From assembly GCA_964440115.1 (NCBI GenBank), contig CAYTPV010000005.1:62001-126000 (forward strand): a DNA stretch of 64,000 nucleotides, in the 5' to 3' direction. The notes under the pieces are model-generated. The model searched no databases. It was not told the DNA's origin and was given only the letters and a program-made list of their open reading frames with translations. Below are positions 32,646 to 40,269 of this stretch, piece after piece. The translations under genes and the position numbers were made by a program. Position 1 is the first letter of the stretch. Every line of letters begins with the position of its first letter. Source of the stretch: JAEWWD01 sp964440115. Its GTDB lineage: Bacteria > Bacillota > Clostridia > Christensenellales > CAG-138.

Positions 32646-34661
32646 ATGACCAAACCGACATTCTATATCACCACCCCCATCTACTACCCCAGCGACAAGC
32701 TGCACATCGGCCACGCTTACTGCACCGTCGCGGCGGACGCCATCGCGCGCTATAAGCGGCTGACGGGGTATGACGTTTATTTTCTGACGGGTTCCGACGA
32801 GCACGGCCAGAAGATCGAGCGCGTCGCAGCCAAGAACGGCGAAACGCCCAAGCAGTACGTGGATCGCATCGTAGCGGGGTTCCAGTCGCTGTGGAAGCTC
32901 TTGGATATCAGTAACGACGGCTTTATCCGCACCACGGACGATTATCACGAGAAAAGCGTACAGAAGATATTCAAAAAGCTCTACGATCAGGGGGATATCT
33001 ACAAATCCGCCTATACCGGCCATTACTGCACGCCCTGCGAAAGCTTTTGGCTGGAGCGTCAGCTGAAGGATGGCTGCTGTCCGGATTGCGGACGCCCCGT
33101 CGAGATGGTCGAGGAAGAAAGCTATTTCTTCCGTATGAGCAAATATGCGGATCGGCTCATCGAGCATATCAAAAACCACCCGGAATTCATACAGCCGCCT
33201 TCCCGCGCCAACGAGATGCTGCAAAACTTCCTGCTGCCCGGTTTGGAAGACCTGTGTGTAAGCCGCACCAGCTTCAAGTGGGGCATCCCCGTGGATTTCG
33301 ATCCGCGCCATGTCGTGTATGTGTGGCTGGATGCGCTTTCTAACTACGCCACCAAGCTTGGCCTGTATTCCGACGACGACAGCCTTTATAAAAAGTACTG
33401 GCCTGCCGATATCCACCTCGTCGGCAAGGAGATCGTGCGCTTCCACACCATCATATGGCCCATCATGCTCATGGCGCTGGGTGAACCCCTGCCCAAGCAG
33501 GTGTTCGGCCACGGCTGGCTGGTGCTCGACGGCGGCAAAATGAGCAAGTCTAAGGGCAATGTCGTGGACCCCGTCAAGCTGTGCGATCGTTACGGCGTGG
33601 ACGCCATCCGCTATTTCCTGTTGCGCGAAGTGCCGTTCGGCTCAGACGGTGTGTTCTCCAACGAAGCGCTCATCAACCGCATCAACAGCGATCTCGCCAA
33701 CGACCTCGGCAACCTGCTCTCCCGTACCGTTGCCATGGTGGATAAATACTTCGACGGCCAAATTCCCGCTCCCGCTCAGAAGAACGCGGAACAGGACGAC
33801 GCGCTCATTGCGCTCGCCGAAGGCCTGCCCGCCGCCGTGGAAGCGCAGATGAAGGATCTCAAGCTGCCCGAAGCATTAGGCGAGATCTGGAAGCTCGTCG
33901 GCGCCAGCAACAAATATATCGACGTAACCGCTCCCTGGGCGCTCGCCAAGGACGAAGCCAACAAGCCGCGCCTTGCGACGGTGCTCTATAATCTTTCGGA
34001 ATGCCTGCGTTATGTCGCGGTGCTCGTGCAGCCGTTCCTGACTGCCACGTATCAAGAAATGTTCCGCCAGCTTGGGCTTGCAGACTCGGCGCTTACCACG
34101 GTGGAAAGCCTTTCTTCCTTCGGCCGCGTTCAGCCCGGCACCCGCGTCAACAAGGGCGAGTCGCTGTTCCCGCGCATCGACGTGAAGAAAGAACTCGCGG
34201 AGCTCGAAGCGCAGACTCTCGCGGCGCAGGCAGCGAAGGAAGCCGAAAAGGCAGTGGAAGCCAAAGCGGAATTAAAGGCCGAAATCAAAGAACAGCCCAA
34301 GCAGGCTGCGCATGCGGAGCCGGAAACGCCGGACGAGATCGACTATGCGGATTTCGCCAAGGTGGATCTGCGGCTTGCGAAAGTCATCGCCTGCGAAGAA
34401 GTCAAGCGCAGCAAGAAGCTGTATAAGCTGACGCTCAAGGTAGGGGACGAAGAACGAACGGTCGCCTCCGGCATCAAGCAGTGGTATCAGCCCGAAGATC
34501 TCATTGGCAAGACAGTGGTGCTTGTCGCCAACCTCAAGCCGGTCACACTGTGCGGCGTGGAAAGCCATGGTATGATACTTGCCGCCTCCGACGCGGAAGA
34601 TGTCAACCTTTCCGTGCTGACCAGCCTATCCGAGCTGCCGGATGGATTGAAGGTGCGCTAA
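32646..34661 (+). CDS. metG: Methionyl-tRNA synthetase
   Basis: A 671-residue class I aminoacyl-tRNA synthetase. HIGH is at residues 20-23 and KMSKS at 298-302. The zinc-knuckle region carries CTPCESFW and CCPDCG (about 123-145). After an Ala/Glu/Lys-rich linker (about 515-560) comes the EMAP-type tRNA-binding domain (YADFAKVDLRLAKVIACEEV ... GVESHGMILAAS), which supports dimerisation and tRNA binding. Expression is governed by the methionine T-box upstream. GGAGGAGG lies before the ATG. tatD follows two bases after the stop, the usual metG-tatD pairing in Firmicutes. Confidence 0.97.
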   Translation: MTKPTFYITTPIYYPSDKLHIGHAYCTVAADAIARYKRLTGYDVYFLTGSDEHGQKIERVAAKNGETPKQYVDRIVAGFQSLWKLLDISNDGFIRTTDDYHEKSVQKIFKKLYDQGDIYKSAYTGHYCTPCESFWLERQLKDGCCPDCGRPVEMVEEESYFFRMSKYADRLIEHIKNHPEFIQPPSRANEMLQNFLLPGLEDLCVSRTSFKWGIPVDFDPRHVVYVWLDALSNYATKLGLYSDDDSLYKKYWPADIHLVGKEIVRFHTIIWPIMLMALGEPLPKQVFGHGWLVLDGGKMSKSKGNVVDPVKLCDRYGVDAIRYFLLREVPFGSDGVFSNEALINRINSDLANDLGNLLSRTVAMVDKYFDGQIPAPAQKNAEQDDALIALAEGLPAAVEAQMKDLKLPEALGEIWKLVGASNKYIDVTAPWALAKDEANKPRLATVLYNLSECLRYVAVLVQPFLTATYQEMFRQLGLADSALTTVESLSSFGRVQPGTRVNKGESLFPRIDVKKELAELEAQTLAAQAAKEAEKAVEAKAELKAEIKEQPKQAAHAEPETPDEIDYADFAKVDLRLAKVIACEEVKRSKKLYKLTLKVGDEERTVASGIKQWYQPEDLIGKTVVLVANLKPVTLCGVESHGMILAASDAEDVNLSVLTSLSELPDGLKVR

Positions 34662-34663
34662 TC

Positions 34664-35458
34664 ATGCGCTTGTTCGATACGCATGCGCACTTGCTCGACG
34701 AACGATTTGATGCGGACAGGGAAGCGATCGCCGCTTCCCTTCCTTCTTTGGGTGTAGCGTATATGCTCGAAGCGGGCACCCGCGTGCAAGACGCCAAGGC
34801 CATGCTCAGCTTTGTGGAGCACTACACATACATGGTCGCCGCGTTGGGCACGCATCCGCACGAGGCGGCGGATATGCTTCCGGAACATCTTTTGGAGCTT
34901 GAAGTGCTGCTGCGCCATAAAAAGGCCGTCGCCATTGGCGAAATCGGCCTTGACTATCACTACGATTTCTCACCGCGCGATGTGCAGCGCCGCGTGTTCG
35001 GCGAACAGTTGGAGCTCGCGAACGCTTTGTCATTGCCCGTGGTAGTCCACGAGCGCGAGGCGGTGGAGGATGTGTTAGCCATACTCCGTGCGCACAAAAA
35101 CGGCTTGCAGGGCGTGATGCATTGCTTTACCGGCAGCTATGAAACCGCTAAAGCGTACATCGACCTTGGGCTGTACGTTGCGTTTGGCGGCGCGCTTACG
35201 TTCAAAAATGCCCGCCGCGCGCTGGAAGCCGCGGAAAAACTGCCCATGGATCGTCTGCTCATCGAAACGGACTGCCCGTATATGACGCCTGAACCGTTCA
35301 GAGGCAGGCGCAACGATCCGTCTTTGGTGCGGCTCGTTTGCGAAAAGCTGGCGGATCTTCGGCATATAGAGTCGGAAGAAGTTGCACAAATCACCCTGCA
35401 GAACGGGTTAAAGCTGTTCGGCATGCAGGCCGAGTCTGAAAGGATGGAACATGCATAA
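34664..35458 (+). CDS. tatD: TatD family metal-dependent DNase
   Basis: A 264-residue TIM-barrel hydrolase. The metal-binding HAHL (FDTHAHLLDERF, residues 4-15), the Glu of AIGEIGLDYHYDFSP (about 88-102), VVHEREA, MHCFTGS and ETDCPYMTPEPFRGRRNDP are the family motifs in order. TatD proteins are 3'-5' exonucleases and act in DNA quality control. It begins two bases after metG, so it shares the T-box-controlled transcript, and its stop overlaps the next gene's start by eight bases. The longer upstream open frame lies inside metG and is rejected. Confidence 0.94.
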   Translation: MRLFDTHAHLLDERFDADREAIAASLPSLGVAYMLEAGTRVQDAKAMLSFVEHYTYMVAALGTHPHEAADMLPEHLLELEVLLRHKKAVAIGEIGLDYHYDFSPRDVQRRVFGEQLELANALSLPVVVHEREAVEDVLAILRAHKNGLQGVMHCFTGSYETAKAYIDLGLYVAFGGALTFKNARRALEAAEKLPMDRLLIETDCPYMTPEPFRGRRNDPSLVRLVCEKLADLRHIESEEVAQITLQNGLKLFGMQAESERMEHA

Positions 35459-36131
35459 AAGAGTACGCCTGATGGCGTTGATCGTATTAATCCTGTTGTT
35501 GCTGAGTGCCTGTGGTTCCCCCGCTAAGGGGCAGCCACAGGATCTGAGCGCGTTTTTGGTGAAGGAAGGCATAGCCCTGACCTGTGAAATGGGCAAGCTG
35601 GCCCAAACCAAAGAGTATGTAGCGCTAATGTCCGCATCCGGAAACCTTGAGGAGATCATCGGCAAGGCAGCGGCGGGGGATTATGCTGCGCCCCAAAATG
35701 CCTATGTGGTCAAATTTACGGAAGAGGGGTTGCTCCGCGCGATCAAGGCTGTGGCGGGGGAAACGGAGATCCCCGCAAATGTACTGGATATACTCAAGTA
35801 TAAAATCAACGCATCCACGTTTGCGAACCTTATCAACGCGGGGTACGGCAGCGATATGGTCGCCGCGACGAGCGTACTGACCTGGGGAAAATCCTATGTG
35901 CAGCCCGAAGGCTGGGCGGAGAATACCATACTGCTGCTTGAATATCCCGGCGAATTTTCCAGCATGGTGTCGTTTATGCAGTCCGGCGAGGGCGTAATCA
36001 GCGCTTACTCCGTCTTGGTGAAGAATGGGGAAAAGGATACGCGCACGATGCTGACGGAGTATCTCGGCGGCGCTGACATTCCCTTTGAGCAGTACGACGC
36101 CGCTAAGTTGAAAGCGTTGTTGAGCAAGTAG
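35451..36131 (+). CDS. Putative lipoprotein of unknown function
   Basis: A 226-residue exported lipoprotein. The signal MHKRVRLMALIVLILLLLSAC ends in a lipobox LSAC; Cys21 would be lipidated. The mature part (alpha/beta by eye, with LKYKINASTFANLINAGYGSDMVAAT in its middle) resembles a group of clostridial lipoproteins found next to tatD; I do not know a function. It overlaps the tatD stop by eight bases (ATGCATAA), so it is co-translated from the metG transcript. Repeat B6 follows 16 bases after the stop. Confidence 0.7.
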   Translation: MHKRVRLMALIVLILLLLSACGSPAKGQPQDLSAFLVKEGIALTCEMGKLAQTKEYVALMSASGNLEEIIGKAAAGDYAAPQNAYVVKFTEEGLLRAIKAVAGETEIPANVLDILKYKINASTFANLINAGYGSDMVAATSVLTWGKSYVQPEGWAENTILLLEYPGEFSSMVSFMQSGEGVISAYSVLVKNGEKDTRTMLTEYLGGADIPFEQYDAAKLKALLSK

Positions 36132-36147
36132 CATCCTACATAACAAG

Positions 36148-36423
36148 GTATCGGCTCATTGCCCTCGGCGGGAGGCGCCTTGGGCACTAGGCCTGCAGGC
36201 CGTCGCTGAGCCGACGATTAAATCATCTACAAGGGGGGAGCTGACGTTCCCCCCTTGTATTCCCTCTAACTGGCAGAAGTTTTGCAACGGCAAGCCCGCT
36301 TCCAAGGGGCGTGGGGATGCCGTTGCCGCGAAGTATGCACTCGTCCCCCAGGGGGCGTGGGGGGCGGAGCCCGCCCACTATTAAATAAAATAGAATTTCG
36401 TCGCCGCCCTATGGCGGCGATAC
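36148..36423 (+). repeat. Family B repeat, copy B6 (enlarged left hairpin)
   Basis: The left stem TCGGCTCA / TGAGCCGA is normal, but about 45 bases are inserted in its loop, themselves able to pair (GGCGCC, GGCCTGCAGGCC). The right end CGTCGCCGCC-ctat-GGCGGCGATAC and the flanking GGGGGGCGGAGCCCGCCC, TATTAAATAAAATA match B8 and B4. It lies directly after the lipoprotein gene. Confidence 0.8.
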
Positions 36424-36450
36424 ATTGTGAACAACAGGCTAAAGCAGATG

Positions 36451-36476
36451 CAAAAAGCGGCTTGCGCCGCTTTTTG
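36451..36476. terminator. Bidirectional terminator between convergent lipoprotein genes
   Basis: CAAAAAGCGGC-ttgc-GCCGCTTTTTG has an A-run on one side and a T-run on the other, so it can end the rightward metG transcript and the leftward LRR transcript. Confidence 0.85.
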
Positions 36477-36501
36477 TTTGCCATGAGATGTTCGTAACTG
36501 T

Positions 36502-37935
36502 TTATTTGATTTCAAAATTCTTATCCGTCAGGTTAGGGTATATGTCTTTGAGCGATGACAGATCGGTCTTGCCATCCGTATTGATATACAGCGTCTTAAG
36601 CTTATTAAGCTTCGCAAGGGGTGAATAATCCGATATCATGACGTTCTCGAGACGCAGCTCTTCGAGATTGGTCAGCTGCGCCAGCGGAGAAATATCCCTG
36701 ATCGTCGGAGAATAGGAAAGAAACAGGTTTTTCAAACCCTTAAGCCGAGTGAGCGGCTGCAGGTCTTCACCGCGAAATCCGCTCAGCTGCAGCCAGGAAA
36801 GGTTGCTGCAGCCCGCGATAATGTCGCAGCCGGAAAGGCTATTGCCGTTCAAATCCAGTATCGTCAGATTTTTCATACCGAGTATTACGTGAAGGTTGCT
36901 GTTGTATTCGTCGATTTTGTTAAAATGCAGATCCAGCTTGGTCAAATTGGGGAAATAGCGCAAAGAACTGATGTCTTGGATTTTCACGTCGTCGGGCGCG
37001 CCAAAGTCGTTTCCAAGGTTAAGCTCCGTCACTTCTTTGGCCATCTCCGGCGTAATATCGCCCTTTTCCTTGCCCATGGAGCTGCGTATCTTCTTTTCCA
37101 ATATGGGGTTGGAGAACACGATGGGCAGAGAATGATCAAGAAGTTCAAAATCCTTGTCCTGCAGATTGGGATATATCGCCGAAACCGGTGTATAGTTAAG
37201 AATCGGATTGTCGGAAAGCTTCAGTCCCTTTAAACCGGTCAGCCCAGCAAGAGGCGAAATATCCGATATCATGTTTTCTTCTAATGTCAGGTTTTCGAGC
37301 TTTTTCAGGCCTGCAAGCGGCGTAAGGTCGGAAATCGTATTGCCTTTGATCTGCAGGTTTTTCAACTCCGCCAGTCCACTAAGCGGCGAAATATCCGTAA
37401 TTGTCCGCACGCCCCAGAGGGAAAGTTCCTGCAAATTCGTCAAAGACGCGATAGGCGCGATATCCGCAATGCTCGTGCAGGGCATATACAGCCCTTCCAG
37501 CTTGGTCAGTTCGCCGATGGGGGAAATATCCACGCCGCCGGGCTTCTGCAGCGCCCAGCCTAAAAACAGCGAGGTCAGGTTGGGGAAATATTTCAGGTCA
37601 CTCAAATCCGCAATGCGCGGAATGCTCCAGTCATCCCCCGGCAATTCAAGATTTAAGCTTTCCACCGCCGCAGCCTCCGCCCGCGTAATATCGCCGTCCG
37701 GTTTGTTGAGCGCTTTGCGCACGCCGGCTTCGAATGCCGCGTCGGTGAACACGATGGGTTCATTAGGGTTCTCTGTCGGCGCGGGTGCCGGCGTATTCGC
37801 CGGTGCGGGCGAGGGCGATGCGGGCTCCTGCGCAGCCGGGCTGTTCGCGGGTGCTGCACCATTTGCTGATCCCGCGCATCCGGCGAGGCTCAGTACCAAG
37901 TAGAGCGTCAACAATATGCAAACAAGCTTTTTCAT
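36502..37935 (-). CDS. Leucine-rich-repeat (internalin-type) lipoprotein
   Basis: A 477-residue surface lipoprotein. MKKLVCILLTLYLVLSLAGC is a lipoprotein signal with Cys20 lipidated; a Pro/Ala/Ser-rich spacer follows (about 21-60). Two blocks of LRRs come next, each opened by a similar cap (IVFTDAAFEAGVRKALNKPDG; IVFSNPILEKKIRSSMGKEKG, about residues 62 and 275), with 22-residue repeats of the type LTNLQELSLWG...ITDISPLSGL. Internalin-type LRRs bind proteins, often host or partner-cell surfaces; the partner here is unknown. GGAGG precedes the ATG at 37935. It is convergent with the upstream lipoprotein gene and shares the terminator at 36451-36476. Confidence 0.85.
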   Translation of the reverse strand: MKKLVCILLTLYLVLSLAGCAGSANGAAPANSPAAQEPASPSPAPANTPAPAPTENPNEPIVFTDAAFEAGVRKALNKPDGDITRAEAAAVESLNLELPGDDWSIPRIADLSDLKYFPNLTSLFLGWALQKPGGVDISPIGELTKLEGLYMPCTSIADIAPIASLTNLQELSLWGVRTITDISPLSGLAELKNLQIKGNTISDLTPLAGLKKLENLTLEENMISDISPLAGLTGLKGLKLSDNPILNYTPVSAIYPNLQDKDFELLDHSLPIVFSNPILEKKIRSSMGKEKGDITPEMAKEVTELNLGNDFGAPDDVKIQDISSLRYFPNLTKLDLHFNKIDEYNSNLHVILGMKNLTILDLNGNSLSGCDIIAGCSNLSWLQLSGFRGEDLQPLTRLKGLKNLFLSYSPTIRDISPLAQLTNLEELRLENVMISDYSPLAKLNKLKTLYINTDGKTDLSSLKDIYPNLTDKNFEIK

Positions 37936-38063
37936 TCGCCGATCCTCCACTAGCAATATTACGATAAGTATACAGGAAATTTTTTGAATATAGGGATGCA
38001 ACCTGCATACATGGGCGGATTTTTTATCTCGGATTTCTGAAAAACTGCTTGTAGGTACAAATC

Positions 38064-38140
38064 AGTATCGCCGCCTTCCGAGGCGGCGACGAATAATTAT
38101 TATTCTGGGGGAAACTTGCGTTTCCCCCAGACCCCCCTTC
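38064..38140 (+). repeat. Family B left-end fragment, copy B7
   Basis: AGTATCGCCGCC-ttccg-aGGCGGCGACGAATAATTATTATT followed by CTGGGGGAAAC-ttgc-GTTTCCCCCAG and a C-run is a complete left end; no right end is found before the next gene. 38141-38305 holds nothing else I can name. Confidence 0.7.
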
Positions 38141-38305
38141 CTGATTGGTGCGCACATCTTAGGCTTTGTTCTCAGTGCAAGCGGAGTGTCTAGGCGCACG
38201 CACTGGGGGACGAAGCACTACGAAAGATCGAAGTTTATAAAGACTGAAAGCTTCTGATTTTGAAAATGATAAGGTAAACTATTCTGTGCAGTTGAGAGGA
38301 AAAGC

Positions 38306-38728
38306 ATGATTATGAGGCTCAGGGTAGTCAAATTGATGGCGTTTGCCGCTATTCTTTCATTTGTGACCTTTTCTGCCCATCCGGCTGAAGACGGATGGGA
38401 AAGTGTACTGGTTGCCGATGCAAAGGAATTATTTGTGTATAACGAATCCGGTAATTACTTCATACAACTGCTCCCAAGAGAAGCTAAAGTAGGCCAAGCT
38501 GTAATTATGGATTTGCTGAATTCAGATATGCGACAAGATAATGAAAAAAAAGAGGACCATTTTATCGCCAGCGCCTATGTTCATAAATTTGCCTATAATA
38601 AATGTGATTTCACCGCCTTTGACATTTATCAATCTTCGAAGAACTATGAATTGTATTCTGTTGCAAAATATGTGCCGACATGCCGTTTGCGGCATGCGCA
38701 ACAAGGATTTTTAGAATTAGGGGAATAA
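38306..38728 (+). CDS. Small secreted protein of unknown function
   Basis: A 140-residue protein I do not recognise. The N-terminus MIMRLRVVKLMAFAAILSFVTFSAHP looks like a cleavable signal peptide; no lipobox. The mature ~115 residues include LFVYNESGNYFIQLLPREAKVGQAV and two late Cys residues. GAGAGGAAAAG lies before the ATG. Base composition is more AT-rich than its neighbours, which suggests recent acquisition. It stands alone between a family B fragment and the convergent serS gene. The C-terminus (PTCRLRHAQQGFLELGE) departs in composition from the rest and may be a frameshifted end. Confidence 0.5.
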   Translation: MIMRLRVVKLMAFAAILSFVTFSAHPAEDGWESVLVADAKELFVYNESGNYFIQLLPREAKVGQAVIMDLLNSDMRQDNEKKEDHFIASAYVHKFAYNKCDFTAFDIYQSSKNYELYSVAKYVPTCRLRHAQQGFLELGE

Positions 38729-38765
38729 AAACGTATGGGCCTCTACCGTTCTCCCACCTAAATGA

Positions 38766-38787
38766 AAGCGCGGCCGTAGCCGCGCTT
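38766..38787 (-). terminator. Terminator of serS (possibly bidirectional)
   Basis: AAGCGCGGC-cgta-GCCGCGCTT, followed on the minus strand by TCATTTAGG and on the plus strand by CCTTCATTG. It lies 30 bases after the serS stop. Confidence 0.7.
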
Positions 38788-38817
38788 CCTTCATTGTTCA
38801 TTCTTCATGATACATTG

Positions 38818-40089
38818 TTAATTGATAATATTCGCTCCCATATACGGCACCAGCACCTTGGGGATCTTCACCGATCCATCGGCCTGCTGGTAATTTTCCA
38901 ATATCGCGGCCACGGTCCGGCCCACCGCCACGCCCGATCCGTTGAGCGTATGCACCAGTTCCGGCTTGGCTTTCAGATCGCGCTTGAAGCGGATACCCGC
39001 GCGGCGCGCCTGAAAATCCTCAAAATTGGAGCAGGAGCTGATTTCCACATACCGGCCGTAGCTGGGCATCCATACCTCGATGTCGTAAGTCTTGGCGGAA
39101 GAGAACCCGATATCGCCCGTGGAGAGGCAAACCACGCGATAGGCCAGACCTAACCGCTGCAGAACAAGTTCTGCGTCGTTGGTAAGGCTTTCGAGTTCCG
39201 CGTAAGAGTCTTCCGGCTTCACAAACTTCACCAGCTCTACCTTGTTGAACTGATGCTGGCGAATCAATCCCCTTGTGTCGCGGCCCGCGCTGCCCGCTTC
39301 AGAGCGGAAGCATGCGCTGTACGCGCAGTATTTGATGGGCAGTTGATCGCCGTCGAGCACGGTGTCGCGCATCATGTTGGTCACAGGCACTTCGGCGGTG
39401 GGGATGAGGAAATAATCCGTTCCCGCTATCTTGAAGGCGTCCTCTTCAAATTTGGGCAGTTGGCCCGTGCCCGTCATGCTGGCGCGGTTGACCATATACG
39501 GCGGGAATACTTCTGTATAGCCGCTGTCGAATGTGTGCGTATCCAAATAGAAATTGATAATCGCGCGTTCGAGCCGTGCGCCAAGCCCTTTGTAGAACGT
39601 GAAGCGGGAACCCGTAACCTTACCCGCCGTCGCGAAATCCAGTATACCCAACGATTCGCCCAGTTCCCAGTGCGCCTTGGGCTCAAAGCCGAACTTGGGC
39701 GGCTCGCCGTTTTTGCGCATTTCCTTGTTTTCGCTGTCGTCCGCGCCGACTGGCACGCTTTCATGCGGGATATTCGGGATGGAGTACAAAAACTCCTGAA
39801 TTTTGTCATCCAGCGCGGCCACTTCGGCGTCCAGCGTTTTGATGCGCGCGGCGGCTTCCTTCATTTCTTCCATGAGCGCGTCGGTGTTTTCGCCCGCTTT
39901 TTTCAGGCGCGGAATATCCGCGCTCACAGAGTTACGGCGCGCTTTGAGGTTTTCCACCTCCACAAGCAGCTTGCGGCGCTGCGAGTCCACCTCCAAAAAG
40001 GCGGATACGTCCGCACCCTTGCTGCGCCGGTTCTGCATGGCCTCGATAAGCGCCTGTGGGTTTTCACGGATTCGTTTGATGTCCAGCAT
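38818..40089 (-). CDS. serS: Seryl-tRNA synthetase
   Basis: A 423-residue class II synthetase. The N-terminal antiparallel coiled coil (about 30-100) grips the long arm of tRNA-Ser. Motif 2 is FRSEAGSAGRDTRGLIRQHQF without its last base contact altered, and motif 3 is NGSGVAVGRTVAAILENYQ near the C-terminus; TAEVPVTN is the serine-site loop. GGGGGG lies nine bases before the ATG. It follows argS on the same strand, with a 180-base spacer that holds its own promoter and two palindromes; no T-box core was found in that spacer. Confidence 0.97.
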   Translation of the reverse strand: MLDIKRIRENPQALIEAMQNRRSKGADVSAFLEVDSQRRKLLVEVENLKARRNSVSADIPRLKKAGENTDALMEEMKEAAARIKTLDAEVAALDDKIQEFLYSIPNIPHESVPVGADDSENKEMRKNGEPPKFGFEPKAHWELGESLGILDFATAGKVTGSRFTFYKGLGARLERAIINFYLDTHTFDSGYTEVFPPYMVNRASMTGTGQLPKFEEDAFKIAGTDYFLIPTAEVPVTNMMRDTVLDGDQLPIKYCAYSACFRSEAGSAGRDTRGLIRQHQFNKVELVKFVKPEDSYAELESLTNDAELVLQRLGLAYRVVCLSTGDIGFSSAKTYDIEVWMPSYGRYVEISSCSNFEDFQARRAGIRFKRDLKAKPELVHTLNGSGVAVGRTVAAILENYQQADGSVKIPKVLVPYMGANIIN

Positions 40090-40111
40090 GCTTTATCCCC
40101 CCTCGGAGCAT

Positions 40112-40141
40112 AGTATAATTTCATTCGCCCTGCGGCGTTAA
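40112..40141 (-). promoter_or_regulatory. Promoter of serS
   Basis: Minus strand TTAACG (40136-40141), 18-base spacer, TATACT (40112-40117), 23 bases before the ATG. The leader is too short for a T-box. Confidence 0.6.
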
Positions 40142-40151
40142 GCTCTTGTTG

Positions 40152-40233
40152 TTTTGACACTTTTGGGAAAGTGTCAAAATGCTCTGATCTCCATTCGTTT
40201 CGATTTTGACACATACGCAAAAGTGTCAAAATC
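40152..40233. repeat. Two tandem TTTTGACAC palindromes between argS and serS
   Basis: TTTTGACACTTT-tggg-AAAGTGTCAAAA (40152-40179) and GATTTTGACAC...GTGTCAAAATC (40202-40233). Both arms share TTTTGACAC although the loops differ. They could be operator sites, a processed structure after argS, or a repeat family. Confidence 0.6.
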
Positions 40234-40269
40234 CCGTTCCTTTACATGAGCATTTCCGAATTTTGCATG

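Noticed and set aside
39253..40113. 286-codon plus-strand frame across serS
   Set aside because: Antisense to serS; amino-acid composition and lack of a ribosome site mark it as a shadow.
40090..40269. T-box leader for serS
   Set aside because: No AGGGTGGNACCGCG-like core and the transcript leader is too short; only two palindromes and a promoter are present.
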